Both the position numbers and the translations under genes were made by a program. The notes under the pieces are model-generated. The model searched no databases. It saw nothing but the letters and a program-made list of their open reading frames with translations, and was not told the origin of the DNA. A DNA stretch of 64,000 bases from positions 1,240,001 to 1,304,000 of the forward strand of contig CAVVGK010000014.1 in NCBI GenBank assembly GCA_963747755.1, given 5' to 3'. This DNA comes from DATFVA01 sp963747755 (GTDB lineage: Bacteria > Bacteroidota > Ignavibacteria > Ignavibacteriales > Ignavibacteriaceae). Shown here in pieces: positions 1 to 9,264 of this stretch; the stretch's first letter is position 1, and every line of letters starts with the position of its first letter.

Positions 1-146
1 TTTTCAAACCTGCTTTCAGGCTTTTTCTCTTTCTGGAAATTACGCTTCTTTTTGGCTCCCAGCCTGAAGTTGGCGATAAACAGCTTCAGGACATAATAGA
101 TGACATAAAATAATACGAAAAATAAAATTAATCTAATCAAACTCAT
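1..146 (-). CDS. Partial small membrane protein, DUF4834-like
   Basis: This is the first 48 or so codons of a gene that runs off the left edge. The ATG at 146-144 overlaps the stop codon of the deoxynucleoside kinase gene (ATGA). The visible protein has one hydrophobic helix at residues 3-25 (LIRLILFFVLFYVIYYVLK), followed by a strongly basic stretch rich in Lys and Arg. That is the layout of short DUF4834-type proteins of Bacteroidetes relatives, but the family call is tentative. The overlap suggests translational coupling with the upstream kinase. The function is unknown. Confidence 0.5.
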   Translation of the reverse strand, partial: MSLIRLILFFVLFYVIYYVLKLFIANFRLGAKKKRNFQKEKKPESRFE

Positions 147-814
147 TCTATCCTCTTCGTTTCAGGCTTAAAGTATTCTTTAACGCCTCTGTCCTTTCTG
201 AATATCTGCTTAAATAATTCATTAAAATCCTGATCATTATTTACAAAATCTATTCCCGTTGAATTGACTATAAGCAGAGGTGTATTGGAATATCTGAAGA
301 AGAAGTGAGTATAAGCGTCGCTCAATTCTTCTATATAGCTCCTCGTCAGATTCCTTTCTATCTTCCTGCTCCTTTTTTTTATGTTGAACATAAGTCTGTC
401 AACGCTTGATTGAAGAAATACTACAAGATCAGGTTTTCTTAAGCTGCGGGAGAGCAGCGGGAAAATGCTTTCATATAATTTCAGTTCCTCTCCGCTAAGG
501 TTTAAGTAAGCAAAAATTCTGTCTTTATCAAATACATAATCGCTCACTATATATTCGGTGAAAAGGTTCTCCTGGTTAAGTTCTTCCTGCTGTTTGAACC
601 TGTTTATTAAAAAAAACATCTGAGTCTGAAAAGCATATCTTTTTCGGTCGGAGTAAAAACTTTCGAGGAACGGATTTACCTCAAACTGTTCCAGTATCAG
701 TTCTGCATTAAGCTTTTCACTTATCTTTTTTGCAAGTGATGTTTTCCCGGCCCCTATAACCCCCTCTATGGCTATATATTTAACGTCAGTATTCTCGATC
801 AATTGTGTTACCAT
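143..814 (-). CDS. Deoxynucleoside kinase (dNK family)
   Basis: Predicted to phosphorylate deoxynucleosides (dA/dG/dC type) with ATP in the salvage pathway. The N-terminal P-loop GVIGAGKT lies at residues 18-25, and residues 62-76 (QTQMFFLINRFKQQ) match the substrate-binding helix of the dAK/dGK family. A basic LID-like segment (KKRSRKIERNLTRSY) follows near residue 148. At 223 aa the length is normal for bacterial dNKs. The start codon overlaps the folK stop by one base (TAATG), so the two are probably translated in a coupled way; in related bacteria folK and dNK are often adjacent or fused. Substrate preference cannot be read from sequence alone. Confidence 0.88.
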   Translation of the reverse strand: MVTQLIENTDVKYIAIEGVIGAGKTSLAKKISEKLNAELILEQFEVNPFLESFYSDRKRYAFQTQMFFLINRFKQQEELNQENLFTEYIVSDYVFDKDRIFAYLNLSGEELKLYESIFPLLSRSLRKPDLVVFLQSSVDRLMFNIKKRSRKIERNLTRSYIEELSDAYTHFFFRYSNTPLLIVNSTGIDFVNNDQDFNELFKQIFRKDRGVKEYFKPETKRIE

Positions 815-1311
815 TATAATTTGAAATCAGTTTTCTTGATTATATTTTTTTCGATCTTTTTGAGGTCGATTTCTGAAACTTTAATCTCTTTCTCGGGAAT
901 AATAAAATCCGGGGCTATTTCACTAAAAGGGACTATAACGAAATCTCTGTTCATAACTCCCTCGTGCGGTATCCTTAGCTCATGATCGGAATAAATTGTT
1001 TTGTCATAAAATAATAAATCCAGATCAATTTCCCTTGGGCCCCACTTCTCTCTCTTCTTTCGTCCCAGCTTTTCTTCTACTAGTTTTAAGAGGCGGAAAA
1101 GCTCTTTCAGCCAGTAATTAGTCCTTACCTCTATAACAGCGTTCAGAAAGTCGTCCTGTTCAATGTTCCCATAAGGTTTAGTTTCATAGATAGAGGATCT
1201 GGCGGTAACAGTACAGCCTGAATCAGATTCGATCAGATCCACTGCCCTGCTTAGATTTTCCTCCCGGTTTCCTTTGTTTGTACCTAGCGATATGTATGCT
1301 GTTGTTGAAAT
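814..1311 (-). CDS. folK: 2-amino-4-hydroxy-6-hydroxymethyldihydropteridine diphosphokinase (HPPK), apparent ATT start
   Basis: HPPK transfers pyrophosphate from ATP to 6-hydroxymethyl-dihydropterin in folate synthesis. The signature GPREIDLDLLFYDK is clear, and the N-terminal strand AYISLGTNKGNREENL is present. That N-terminus has no in-frame ATG, GTG or TTG: the frame is closed by a TAA inside folB, and the first standard start is a GTG at 1242, which would delete the pterin/ATP-binding start of the fold. The best start is an ATT at 1311 (giving M-STTAYISLGTN, 165 aa, normal length) behind a GGGAAG sequence. An ATT at 1326, next to the folB stop, is the alternative. The gene lies between folB and the deoxynucleoside kinase in one operon. 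Confidence 0.85.
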   Translation of the reverse strand: MSTTAYISLGTNKGNREENLSRAVDLIESDSGCTVTARSSIYETKPYGNIEQDDFLNAVIEVRTNYWLKELFRLLKLVEEKLGRKKREKWGPREIDLDLLFYDKTIYSDHELRIPHEGVMNRDFVIVPFSEIAPDFIIPEKEIKVSEIDLKKIEKNIIKKTDFKL

Positions 1312-1325
1312 ATTTCTTCCCGCAA

Positions 1326-1697
1326 TTATAGTTCTTTTCTTTCTTTAATTACCTCTACCTCAACACAGTCAACTACACCTCCAAGGGGAGGACTGTTTTT
1401 TCTCACGCGGACACACACCTTCTCCAAAGGCTTAAAGTTAATCAGCAGTTCATTGGCTATTTTAGTGGCAAGTGATTCGATAAGGTAATGTTTTTCATCC
1501 AGCGCCAGCTTATATAAAAACTTATATACTTTATGATAATCTATTGTTTCGGAAAGATTATCATCGATCGCAGCTCTTGAAAAATCTGTGTATAAGTCAA
1601 CATCTGCTTCAAATTTTCCGCCTACAGTCTGCTCCTCCGACAAAACGCCATGGTAGCCGTAAAAAGTAGCTTTTTTAATCCTTATAATATTCTGCAT
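1326..1697 (-). CDS. folB: Dihydroneopterin aldolase
   Basis: FolB cleaves 7,8-dihydroneopterin to 6-hydroxymethyl-dihydropterin and glycolaldehyde, the step before FolK. The family strand ATFYGYHGVLSEEQ with its conserved Glu is near the N-terminus, and the C-terminal strand VRVRKNSPPLGG carries the catalytic Lys. The protein is about 123 aa, the usual size. A TTG at 1709 is possible, but it overlaps the Shine-Dalgarno GGAG, so the ATG at 1697 (six bases after GGAG) is preferred. The gene leads a folB-folK-dNK run and is separated from pgeF by about 125 bp. Confidence 0.92.
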   Translation of the reverse strand: MQNIIRIKKATFYGYHGVLSEEQTVGGKFEADVDLYTDFSRAAIDDNLSETIDYHKVYKFLYKLALDEKHYLIESLATKIANELLINFKPLEKVCVRVRKNSPPLGGVVDCVEVEVIKERKEL

Positions 1698-1821
1698 TCT
1701 ATTCTCCAAAAAAATAAGCTGGTTTTATCATCCCCATTTTTTATTCCGTAATATACCGGTAGTCTGCCGGTAAAAAGAGAATGTCCCAAGTATAGAAAAC
1801 TTCCCATAGATAGGTTTAAGG

Positions 1822-2562
1822 TCAACATAATGCTTCCCTCAATGCTATAACTCCGACCGCACGACCCGACTTTTTACCATCCCTCCTGTAGGAATGAAGC
1901 ATTTCTTTATATTCAAAACTGCATAATGAGGATTTCTGTATTTGATATGGAGGAACACCACTGTTCAGAATCATATCATAATTCGCCGATGAGACATCGA
2001 GATAGAGCTTTTTATCCTCTTTTTTGACAAATCTTACTTCAAATAAATCTGCCACTTCTCTGCCTACTTCATAGTTAACCTGGCTTACCGAAGGTCCAAG
2101 ATACACAAATAAATCATCAGCTTTACACCCGAATTTCGACTTCAGATGATCAAAGGTTTTCGAAGTGATTTGCTTTTGAGTTCCTCTCCAGCCGGAGTGA
2201 ATTCCAGCTATTATTTTTTTCTTTGGATCATATATGAAGATTGAAGTACAATCAGCAGTACTGATACATAGCCCTATATTTGCTTTATCGGTTATCATAG
2301 CATCTGATTCGCCAATATTTCCCGGTTCAGAAACATACGTTATCCTATCCCCATGAACCTGTTTCTGGAATGCTGCCCTTTCCGCCTTTAACCCGAGTGA
2401 TTCGAAGAATAATTTGCGGTTATTAATGACAGTAGCTCTGTCATCATCAACAGATAGAGAAAGGTTGAAGTAATAGGGTGATATACCAGGACCGAACTTG
2501 GTGCTGAACCCGAATATTATTTCCGGAAATTCCTTAAAAATATGTGGCTGTAGTACAAGCAT
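1822..2562 (-). CDS. pgeF: Peptidoglycan editing factor / multicopper polyphenol oxidase family (PgeF, YfiH)
   Basis: Member of the YfiH/LACC1 family. Characterised members act as purine nucleoside phosphorylase/adenosine deaminase, and in E. coli the protein prevents wrong amino acids in peptidoglycan stems. The metal-site residues are all present: His70 in KQVHGD, Cys105 in STADCTS and His122 in IHSGWRGTQ. At 246 aa it is full length and cytoplasmic, with no signal peptide. It is transcribed away from surE across a 150 bp gap. The older name laccase is misleading for this family. Confidence 0.9.
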   Translation of the reverse strand: MLVLQPHIFKEFPEIIFGFSTKFGPGISPYYFNLSLSVDDDRATVINNRKLFFESLGLKAERAAFQKQVHGDRITYVSEPGNIGESDAMITDKANIGLCISTADCTSIFIYDPKKKIIAGIHSGWRGTQKQITSKTFDHLKSKFGCKADDLFVYLGPSVSQVNYEVGREVADLFEVRFVKKEDKKLYLDVSSANYDMILNSGVPPYQIQKSSLCSFEYKEMLHSYRRDGKKSGRAVGVIALREALC

Positions 2563-2712
2563 ATTAGAAATGTAAATTTAAGAAATATTTACCCGTTTAT
2601 TAAAAACATAATCATAAATTTTATTCGTAAATAGTACCCTCTCATTCAATTGAGAATCCATGAGGCAAATGTTATATTGGCATACTTAATTGAATCTTGA
2701 TAAGGAAAAACA

Positions 2713-3492
2713 TTGAAAATACTGGTAACTAACGATGACGGAATTGAAGCTCCGGGTATTGCAGCACTCGTTGAGTGCCTTAAAGAAATTGCAGAAGTAA
2801 CTATTGTGGCTCCTCTTAAAGAGCAGAGTGCAGTGGGACATGCTATTACGATGCAGTTGCCTCTGCGAGTAACTGATTATAAAAAGAACGGCAGTTTTTT
2901 CGGTTACGCAGTCAGCGGCACTCCAGCTGATTGTGTTAAAATAGGTATAAGAAATATAATGAAATCTCCACCCGACCTGGTTGTATCGGGAATAAATCAT
3001 GGTTCCAACACTGCAATAAATATTATATATTCCGGCACCGTCTCAGCCGCCCGTGAAGCGGCCATTATGGATATCCCTTCCATGGCAGTCTCGGTAACAA
3101 ACCATGAAGCTTCTGATTTCAGGTTTGCAGGAAAGGTAACAAAACTGCTCGCCCGTGAACTTGCCGGTAAAGATCTGCCCCTGGGAACTCTCCTGAATGT
3201 AAACGTACCCGATATTCCAGAGGACCAGATTTCCGGTATAAAGCTTACCCGCCAGGGTAAATCTAAATGGGACGATATTTATGAGCAGCGTATCGACCCG
3301 TACGGCAAAAATTATTACTGGCTTACAGGCAGCCTGATGGAGGTTGATACCGAAATAGAAACAGACCAGGCTGCGATCAGGAAGAATTATGTATCGGTTA
3401 GTCCTATTCATTTCGACTTAACCGACTATGAGACTTTTGAAAGAATGAAAAACTGGAAAATAGAGAATCTCCTAAATGGCAAAAAATCATAA
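2713..3492 (+). CDS. surE: 5'/3'-nucleotidase SurE
   Basis: Stationary-phase survival nucleotidase that dephosphorylates nucleoside monophosphates. The N-terminal metal site TNDDG (Asp8, Asp9) is intact, Ser39 in KEQSAVGH is present, and VVSGINHGSN supplies the conserved Asn. At 259 aa it is normal size. It starts with TTG at 2713 behind AAGGAA; no ATG fits the conserved beginning MKILVTNDDG. Its last 17 bases overlap the start of the PhzF-like gene, so the two are probably co-translated. Confidence 0.95.
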   Translation: MKILVTNDDGIEAPGIAALVECLKEIAEVTIVAPLKEQSAVGHAITMQLPLRVTDYKKNGSFFGYAVSGTPADCVKIGIRNIMKSPPDLVVSGINHGSNTAINIIYSGTVSAAREAAIMDIPSMAVSVTNHEASDFRFAGKVTKLLARELAGKDLPLGTLLNVNVPDIPEDQISGIKLTRQGKSKWDDIYEQRIDPYGKNYYWLTGSLMEVDTEIETDQAAIRKNYVSVSPIHFDLTDYETFERMKNWKIENLLNGKKS

Positions 3493-4345
3493 AATATTTC
3501 AGATAGATGCATTCACCGGAAATTCATTCGAGGGAAATTCTGCAGGAGTAATGTTCGCCGGGGATTTGACTCCTGAACTTATGCAGAAAATTGCCCGGGA
3601 AATGAATGTTGCAGAGACAGCCTTTCTTTCTCCTTCCGATAAAGCTGACTATAATCTTCGCTGGTTCACTCCTGCAGTGGAAGTCCAGCTTTGCGGACAT
3701 GCTACTATTGCTTCGCTGCATTTTTTACACGAGAACGACAGGCTGCCGGATAATTCTTCCGTAAAGTTTGATACAAAAAGCGGAATCTTAAACTGCGGTG
3801 TCCGTGACGGCTGGTATTATATGCAGATTCCCATCTACGAAATTGAAGAGTTTGCCGGATGTAAGGAGGAAATCATTGATGCTGTAGGGGCGGAAAGGAA
3901 TTTAGTTCCTGATGAAACTCCTTTCATTATCTTGGATAACGGGAACCTTTACTTCAGGGTAGATGGACTAAAAACTCTGCAAACCCTGAAACCTGATTTT
4001 AAGAAGCTGAAAAAGCTTACTGAGGATAAACACGAATTCGAAGGAGTGGTTGTTTATTCGATGGAAACAATAGATGACTCCAGTTTTGCTCACAGCAGGT
4101 ATTTTGTTCCCTACTATGGAATTGATGAGGATCCGGTAACGGGATCGACAAATGGACCGATGTTGATGGTGTTCAGAAAGCTGGGATTTGTTGATGCCGA
4201 AGCCGAAGATCTGTCTCTGATATTCGAACAGGGAGATACGTTGGGAAGAAAAGGAAGGGTTAAGGTGTCGTACAAAAAGTCATCCGGTGATTTGTATATA
4301 TCCGGCAAAGCGGTTACCGTGCTTAAGGGAGAACTAACTTTTTAA
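3476..4345 (+). CDS. PhzF family isomerase
   Basis: Belongs to the PhzF/diaminopimelate-epimerase-like fold family, whose members catalyse proton-transfer isomerisations. It shows IDAFTGNSFEGNSAGV at residues 10-25, the acid region NVAETAFLSP with the likely catalytic Glu47, and the C-terminal DPVTGSTNGP loop. Length (289 aa) is standard. Nothing nearby resembles phenazine biosynthesis, so the substrate is unknown and the PhzF name is only a family label. It overlaps surE upstream and shares a TAATG junction with the VWA gene downstream. Confidence 0.85.
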   Translation: MAKNHKIFQIDAFTGNSFEGNSAGVMFAGDLTPELMQKIAREMNVAETAFLSPSDKADYNLRWFTPAVEVQLCGHATIASLHFLHENDRLPDNSSVKFDTKSGILNCGVRDGWYYMQIPIYEIEEFAGCKEEIIDAVGAERNLVPDETPFIILDNGNLYFRVDGLKTLQTLKPDFKKLKKLTEDKHEFEGVVVYSMETIDDSSFAHSRYFVPYYGIDEDPVTGSTNGPMLMVFRKLGFVDAEAEDLSLIFEQGDTLGRKGRVKVSYKKSSGDLYISGKAVTVLKGELTF

Positions 4346-6495
4346 TGTTTAATTTCGAAAAAATCAATCTCTCTTTTTCATTCAACGGAGTCTTTTTCTT
4401 TATCGGACTTGTAATCCTGGCTGCATATGCGGTTTATATATACCGTTATACCCTGCCTCCGGTCAGCCCCGCAAAAAAAACTTTACTTGTACTTCTGAGG
4501 ACATTCGCTCTCATTCTGCTTCTTTTCATAATTTTTGAACCGGTTGTTACCCTGGTGAAAAAAATTATCCTCCAGCCGGTCAATCTTGTGTTTGTTGATA
4601 ATTCACACTCTTTACAAATTAAAGATGGAACACAGAGAAGTGAAAATGTAAAACGATTTGTCGACGGGTTGAAAAATACTAATCTATCAGGCAGTTTGGA
4701 ATTTTTCACTTTTGGTTCACATATTACGCCGTTCTCCTCTGACAGTCTGTCCCGATTAAATTTCAAAGAAGGAAATACAAAATTCTCGGATATATTCTCC
4801 TTTATTAAAAATAAAGGAGAAAATATTGCATCAATAGCCATAATAAGCGATGGTGTGATAACCGAAGGTGCTAACCCTCTGTTTGATGCTGAAAAATTGA
4901 ATATCCCTGTTTTTACAATAGGAGTAGGTGACACCACTAAGAGGAATGATGTCCTGATTAAAAGTGTTCTGCATAATGAATTTATCTATGCCGAAACTCC
5001 CACAACAATATCTACCACGATTCTGAATCGGGGGTTCGGGAATAAACCTGCTGTTATTTCTTTATATGAGGCAGGCAATCTTCTTGAGCAGAGAACGATT
5101 ACTTTATCATCTGACGGCATGCAGAATGAGACTTTTACATATACACCCAAGGCCGGGGGTGAAAAAAAACTAACCCTGGATTTGAATAATCACGATGGGG
5201 AATTTACTTTTGAAAATAATAAGAGAATTTTTTATATAAACGTTCTCAGTAATAAAGTTAAGGTTCTTATCCTGTCCGGAAGCCCTTCTCCTGACCTTTC
5301 TTTTATTAAGAATTCACTTGAAGAAGATAAAAACCTTTCGGTCAAGTCCATAACCCAGACAGCGCCCGGGAAATATATCGAAAAACTGAATCCTGCTTCT
5401 GAGCTTGACAGTGCTCAGGTGCTGATTCTTTTAGGATTTCCTTCGAAGGAAACCAGTTCGGAAATGCTCAATCGGGTGAAGGATGCTGTAACATCGAAAG
5501 GAAAGCCTTTCTTCCTTGTACTTGAAGATAATACTGATTTGAACCGGTTAAAAACTTTTCAGCCGGAACTTCCATTTACTATTCAGAATATCGATAATGG
5601 ATTTTCTGAAGTTCAGCCTGTGGTGCAAAGCAGCGAGAATGAAAATCCCCTGGTACAAAATGAATCTGATAATCCTGCCGGTATATGGAACAATCTTCCC
5701 CCTGTTTTTATGACGAATTCTGAAATAAATGCAAAGCCTGAAAGTGACGTAGTTGTAAGAGCCAGGCTCAATAATGTTGCCTTGAGTACTCCAATGGTTG
5801 TCTCGAAAAGAATTGGAACTAAAAGATCTGTCGCCGTACTTGCAAGCGGAATATGGAGATGGAAATTGCAGACAGCAACAAAAAAACTAACCCTGTTTGA
5901 CAGCTTTATTCACAATAGTATTAAGTGGCTCAGAAGTACCGAAGAACAAAAACAGGTATCAATCAAAACCTCTAAGAAGCTTTATGCCCTTGGAGAACCT
6001 GTAGAGTTTTCCGCGGAGGTATATGATGCCTCTTATAATCCTGTCGCCGATGCTGAAGTGAAGGTCATCATAGCGCACGACGGTAAAAAGGATGAGGCAA
6101 TATTGAATTCGCTGGGAAGCGGATTGTATGAAGGAACCTACATAACAACTCAAACAGGGGATTTCTCCTTCACAGGAAAAGCCTCCCGGAACAGTAAGCT
6201 GCTTGGCACTGATGGAGGAAACTTCAATATAGGTGAAGTTGATATAGAACAATTAAACCCTGTCACCAATTATGAATTCCTTGCATCACTTGCGGATAAT
6301 ACCGGGGGTAAATATTTCTACTACCCGGAAATGAATAAGGTTTATCCCCTGTTGGAAAATATCCGGCAGAATGCATCAAAAGAAAAAACGGCGATTAGCG
6401 AGATCAGGCTCTGGTCGAATGAATGGCTGCTCATCATTGTTATTGTCCTGTTCGGGACAGAATGGTTTATAAGAAAACAATCGGGTATGTTATAA
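4345..6495 (+). CDS. Membrane-anchored VWA-domain protein of unknown function
   Basis: A 716-aa protein with two N-terminal membrane helices (about residues 16-33 and 47-65), a von Willebrand factor A-like domain, a long extracytoplasmic region and a final helix near residues 693-710 followed by a short basic tail. The VWA metal-ion site DxSxS is present as DNSHS (residues 85-89), with IAIISDG further on as the second loop. A later segment (around KVLILSGSPSPDLSF) resembles the class I glutamine-amidotransferase-like fold seen in related large VWA membrane proteins. The family is common in Bacteroidetes-type bacteria, but no role is established. Overlap with the PhzF-like gene suggests one transcript running into comF. 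Confidence 0.7.
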   Translation: MFNFEKINLSFSFNGVFFFIGLVILAAYAVYIYRYTLPPVSPAKKTLLVLLRTFALILLLFIIFEPVVTLVKKIILQPVNLVFVDNSHSLQIKDGTQRSENVKRFVDGLKNTNLSGSLEFFTFGSHITPFSSDSLSRLNFKEGNTKFSDIFSFIKNKGENIASIAIISDGVITEGANPLFDAEKLNIPVFTIGVGDTTKRNDVLIKSVLHNEFIYAETPTTISTTILNRGFGNKPAVISLYEAGNLLEQRTITLSSDGMQNETFTYTPKAGGEKKLTLDLNNHDGEFTFENNKRIFYINVLSNKVKVLILSGSPSPDLSFIKNSLEEDKNLSVKSITQTAPGKYIEKLNPASELDSAQVLILLGFPSKETSSEMLNRVKDAVTSKGKPFFLVLEDNTDLNRLKTFQPELPFTIQNIDNGFSEVQPVVQSSENENPLVQNESDNPAGIWNNLPPVFMTNSEINAKPESDVVVRARLNNVALSTPMVVSKRIGTKRSVAVLASGIWRWKLQTATKKLTLFDSFIHNSIKWLRSTEEQKQVSIKTSKKLYALGEPVEFSAEVYDASYNPVADAEVKVIIAHDGKKDEAILNSLGSGLYEGTYITTQTGDFSFTGKASRNSKLLGTDGGNFNIGEVDIEQLNPVTNYEFLASLADNTGGKYFYYPEMNKVYPLLENIRQNASKEKTAISEIRLWSNEWLLIIVIVLFGTEWFIRKQSGML

Positions 6496-6505
6496 GGGAA
6501 AAATA

Positions 6506-7186
6506 ATGAAGGAAATGGGGAAAGCATTACTCGATTTTCTGCTGCCGCGGTTTTGCCCCTGCTGCAATAAAAAACTTCAGTCGTTTGAACCTCCTGTGTG
6601 CTGCCGCTGTCTTTCAAGGATAAAAGAGGCGGAACCGGAGAGGATTGTTTCCGAATTTAACCGCAAGTTTGCTCAGAGGAATATTATAAGCGGTTTTATT
6701 TCCAGCTTCGTATTTGAAAAAGATAAAGAACTTCAGCAGATCATTCATTCTATGAAATATGGAGGAAAATTTCAGCTGGGTACTTTCCTGGGGGAACGTC
6801 TTGGTGAAAAAATAAAAAGAGAATTCCCGGATCTAAAAATTGATCTGGTTGTACCCGTTCCACTGCATCATCTGAGGAAGGTGGAGAGGCAGTTCAACCA
6901 GTCGTACTATGTTGCAAAAGGGGTGAACAGGAAAGCGGGAATTGTTATAAAAAATGGTTTGATCACGAGGAAAAGATATACGGAAACACAGACAACTATG
7001 AAAATATCAGAAAGAGAGACCAACGTGAAAAATGCATTCAGATCGAAAAAGAAGCTTAACGGCGAATCAATCCTGCTGGTGGATGATGTAATAACAACCG
7101 GCTCAACAATCACTGAATGCGGAAAGACTTTACTGGCTGCCGGCGCAGGTAAGATTTTTGCAGCCTCTGCTGCCATTGCGGATTAA
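6506..7186 (+). CDS. comF: ComF family phosphoribosyltransferase-like protein
   Basis: ComF proteins support DNA uptake in competent bacteria; the fold is that of type I phosphoribosyltransferases. The N-terminus holds a four-Cys zinc-finger-like motif (RFCPCCNKK plus CCRC), and the PRPP-binding loop ILLVDDVITTGST lies near residues 189-201. At 226 aa it is full length. It follows the VWA gene by 10 bp and converges on argS with a 5 bp gap, without a clear terminator between them. Whether this organism is naturally competent is not shown by this gene alone. Confidence 0.9.
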   Translation: MKEMGKALLDFLLPRFCPCCNKKLQSFEPPVCCRCLSRIKEAEPERIVSEFNRKFAQRNIISGFISSFVFEKDKELQQIIHSMKYGGKFQLGTFLGERLGEKIKREFPDLKIDLVVPVPLHHLRKVERQFNQSYYVAKGVNRKAGIVIKNGLITRKRYTETQTTMKISERETNVKNAFRSKKKLNGESILLVDDVITTGSTITECGKTLLAAGAGKIFAASAAIAD

Positions 7187-7191
7187 GGATA

Positions 7192-8820
7192 TTACATTCT
7201 GTCAGGAGCGCTCACACCAAGTATGTTAAGACCGTTTTTAATTACTGTCCTTGTCGCTATTGCCAGTGCTACTCGCGCTTCAGCCAGTTTCTTTTCTGTA
7301 CCTAGTATCCTGCAGAAGGTATAGAATTTATGAAAAGCGGCTGCCAGCTCTTCCAGGTAGGTGCATATCCTGCTGGGCTCGAAGTTCTCTGCACTCCCCA
7401 GAACTTCATCCCTGAATTTATTCAGCTTCTTAAGAAGCTGTACCTCTTCATCAGCATTTATTAAATTGAGATTTTCAATGGAGGCCTTCAGCTCTTCTTT
7501 CTCTATCATCTTTAGTATTGAACAAATCCGTGCATGCGCATATTGAAGATAAAATACGGGGTTCTCATCCGACTGCTTTTTAGCCAGGGTAAGGTCAAAA
7601 TTCATATGAGTAGTAATATTACGCATATTGAAGAAATATCTTACCACGTCGCTGCCGACCTCATCTATAAGCTGATCGAGAGTTATATAGTTTGCTTTAC
7701 GGGTCGACATCTTCACAACCTCCCCGTTTTCCGTTATAGTTACAAACTGATGAATAAGGACCTTCATTTTTCCTATGTCATAACCCAGGGCTTTAAGTCC
7801 GGCAAGGACATCAGGATAAGTGGCATTATGATCCGATCCGAACAGATCCACTATAAGGTCATACCCACGGTTGAACTTAGTTTCATGATAAGCAATGTCA
7901 GGCAGCCGATAGGTAGGCTCTCCTGATGATTTAATAATTACTTTATCCCGCTCGTTCCCCATTTCAGAAAGCTTAAGCCATGTCGCGTTCTCTTTTTCAT
8001 ATGAAAGATCCTTTTCTTTAAACTCTTTTAACAGGTGTTTGATTTTATCTTCTTCATATAAAGAGTTTTCATTATAAAAAATCTTATGTTGAATGCCCAT
8101 CCTGTTCAGGGTCTTTTCAATATCCTTAAAAATCTCAATTTCTGCTCTCGCCTTAAACTTGCCTTCGGCGGGTTCGTCCTTAAGCGACTCCTTGTACTCA
8201 TCAAATAATGACATCGCAATTTCTTTAATATATTCACCCTGGTAATAATCCTCCGGAAAATCCACCTTTTGATCGAGCAGTTCAAGGTAACGGAGTCTCA
8301 CTGAATCACCGAGAACTCTCATCTGCCTCCCGGCATTATTAAAGTAATATTCACGATCAACTTCATAACCGATCCATTCAAGCATATTAGCTACAGTATC
8401 GCCGATTACGGCATTTCGTCCATGCCCGACTGTAAGAGGACCTGTTGGATTTGCCGATACAAATTCAACGTTTGCTTTTTTTCCTTTATACTTATCTGAT
8501 TTTCCGAAGTTGTCTTTTTCGAGGAAAATATTTTTAATGATTCCCGCAATAAACTCGTTAGTAAAAAAGAAATTAATGAACCCGGGCCCTGCTATTTCGG
8601 TTTTATAAATAACCTTCTTATCTAATGGAAGATTATCAATTATCTCGCGGGCAATTTCCCGGGGACTTTTCTTAAGTTTTTTGGTTAAAAGCATTGCTGC
8701 GTTAATTGAAAAATCACCGAATGAATCCTGCCTCGGAATCTCGAAAACGAATGGGATCTCTTTAAGGTAAGGAAGCTTTTCAGAAGCAGAGATAAAAAGA
8801 TTGTATAAATATTCTTTCAA
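7192..8820 (-). CDS. argS: Arginyl-tRNA synthetase
   Basis: Class I aminoacyl-tRNA synthetase charging tRNA-Arg. The sequence SANPTGPLTVGHGRN (122-136) carries the HIGH-type motif, and VVKMSTRKANYITL is the KMSKS-like region. The C-terminus ends in the DALR anticodon-binding domain with the family-typical last residues (APDRM). At 542 aa it is complete. The start is TTG at 8820. It is followed on the same strand, upstream, by rsfS and the LytR_C gene. The window also holds tRNA-Arg(CCG), a likely substrate. Confidence 0.97.
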   Translation of the reverse strand: MKEYLYNLFISASEKLPYLKEIPFVFEIPRQDSFGDFSINAAMLLTKKLKKSPREIAREIIDNLPLDKKVIYKTEIAGPGFINFFFTNEFIAGIIKNIFLEKDNFGKSDKYKGKKANVEFVSANPTGPLTVGHGRNAVIGDTVANMLEWIGYEVDREYYFNNAGRQMRVLGDSVRLRYLELLDQKVDFPEDYYQGEYIKEIAMSLFDEYKESLKDEPAEGKFKARAEIEIFKDIEKTLNRMGIQHKIFYNENSLYEEDKIKHLLKEFKEKDLSYEKENATWLKLSEMGNERDKVIIKSSGEPTYRLPDIAYHETKFNRGYDLIVDLFGSDHNATYPDVLAGLKALGYDIGKMKVLIHQFVTITENGEVVKMSTRKANYITLDQLIDEVGSDVVRYFFNMRNITTHMNFDLTLAKKQSDENPVFYLQYAHARICSILKMIEKEELKASIENLNLINADEEVQLLKKLNKFRDEVLGSAENFEPSRICTYLEELAAAFHKFYTFCRILGTEKKLAEARVALAIATRTVIKNGLNILGVSAPDRM

Positions 8821-8860
8821 TTTAATTCCGGATTAGTTTTATAACGTGAGGCTATTTTTA

Positions 8861-9253
8861 TTATTTCTGCACTGACCTGGTTTTTTTTGGCCTGCTCGAA
8901 ACAGTAGTTGGGTCTTGAATGTTTTCTATGGGTGCATCTCCCCAGAGTTTCTCAAGCTTATAAAATTCCCGGGCATCCTTTTTAAATATATGCACTACAA
9001 CATCCACATAATCGATAAGTACCCAGGTTAAAGACTTATAACCTTCCTTATGCCAGTACTTAATACCTTCATCGCGGAGATCCTTATCAATCTCGTCAGC
9101 AATTGCTTTTACCTGCGTATCTGAATCAGCTGAACAAATGACAAAAAAATCTGCAAAAGCAGTAAGTTTTCTCAGGTCGAGTACTTTAACATCATATCCT
9201 TTTTTATTGAATATGAGACTGGCGATTTTATCAGCGAAATTTTTTGAATCCAA
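8861..9253 (-). CDS. rsfS: Ribosomal silencing factor RsfS
   Basis: RsfS (Iojap/DUF143) binds L14 on the 50S subunit and blocks subunit joining when nutrients are short. The core KVLDLRKLTAFADFFVICS and the C-terminal YVDVVVHIFKKDAREFYKLE are diagnostic. At 130 aa, with a short Lys/Arg-rich tail, it is full length. It lies 11 bp after the LytR_C gene and 40 bp before argS on the same strand, consistent with one operon. Confidence 0.95.
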   Translation of the reverse strand: MDSKNFADKIASLIFNKKGYDVKVLDLRKLTAFADFFVICSADSDTQVKAIADEIDKDLRDEGIKYWHKEGYKSLTWVLIDYVDVVVHIFKKDAREFYKLEKLWGDAPIENIQDPTTVSSRPKKTRSVQK

Positions 9254-9264
9254 AGATCTTCCTT

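Noticed and set aside
1754..1772. Hairpin TACCGG / CCGGTA between pgeF and folB
   Set aside because: A stable stem but no T run on either strand in the right place and no conserved partner; not enough for a terminator or attenuator.
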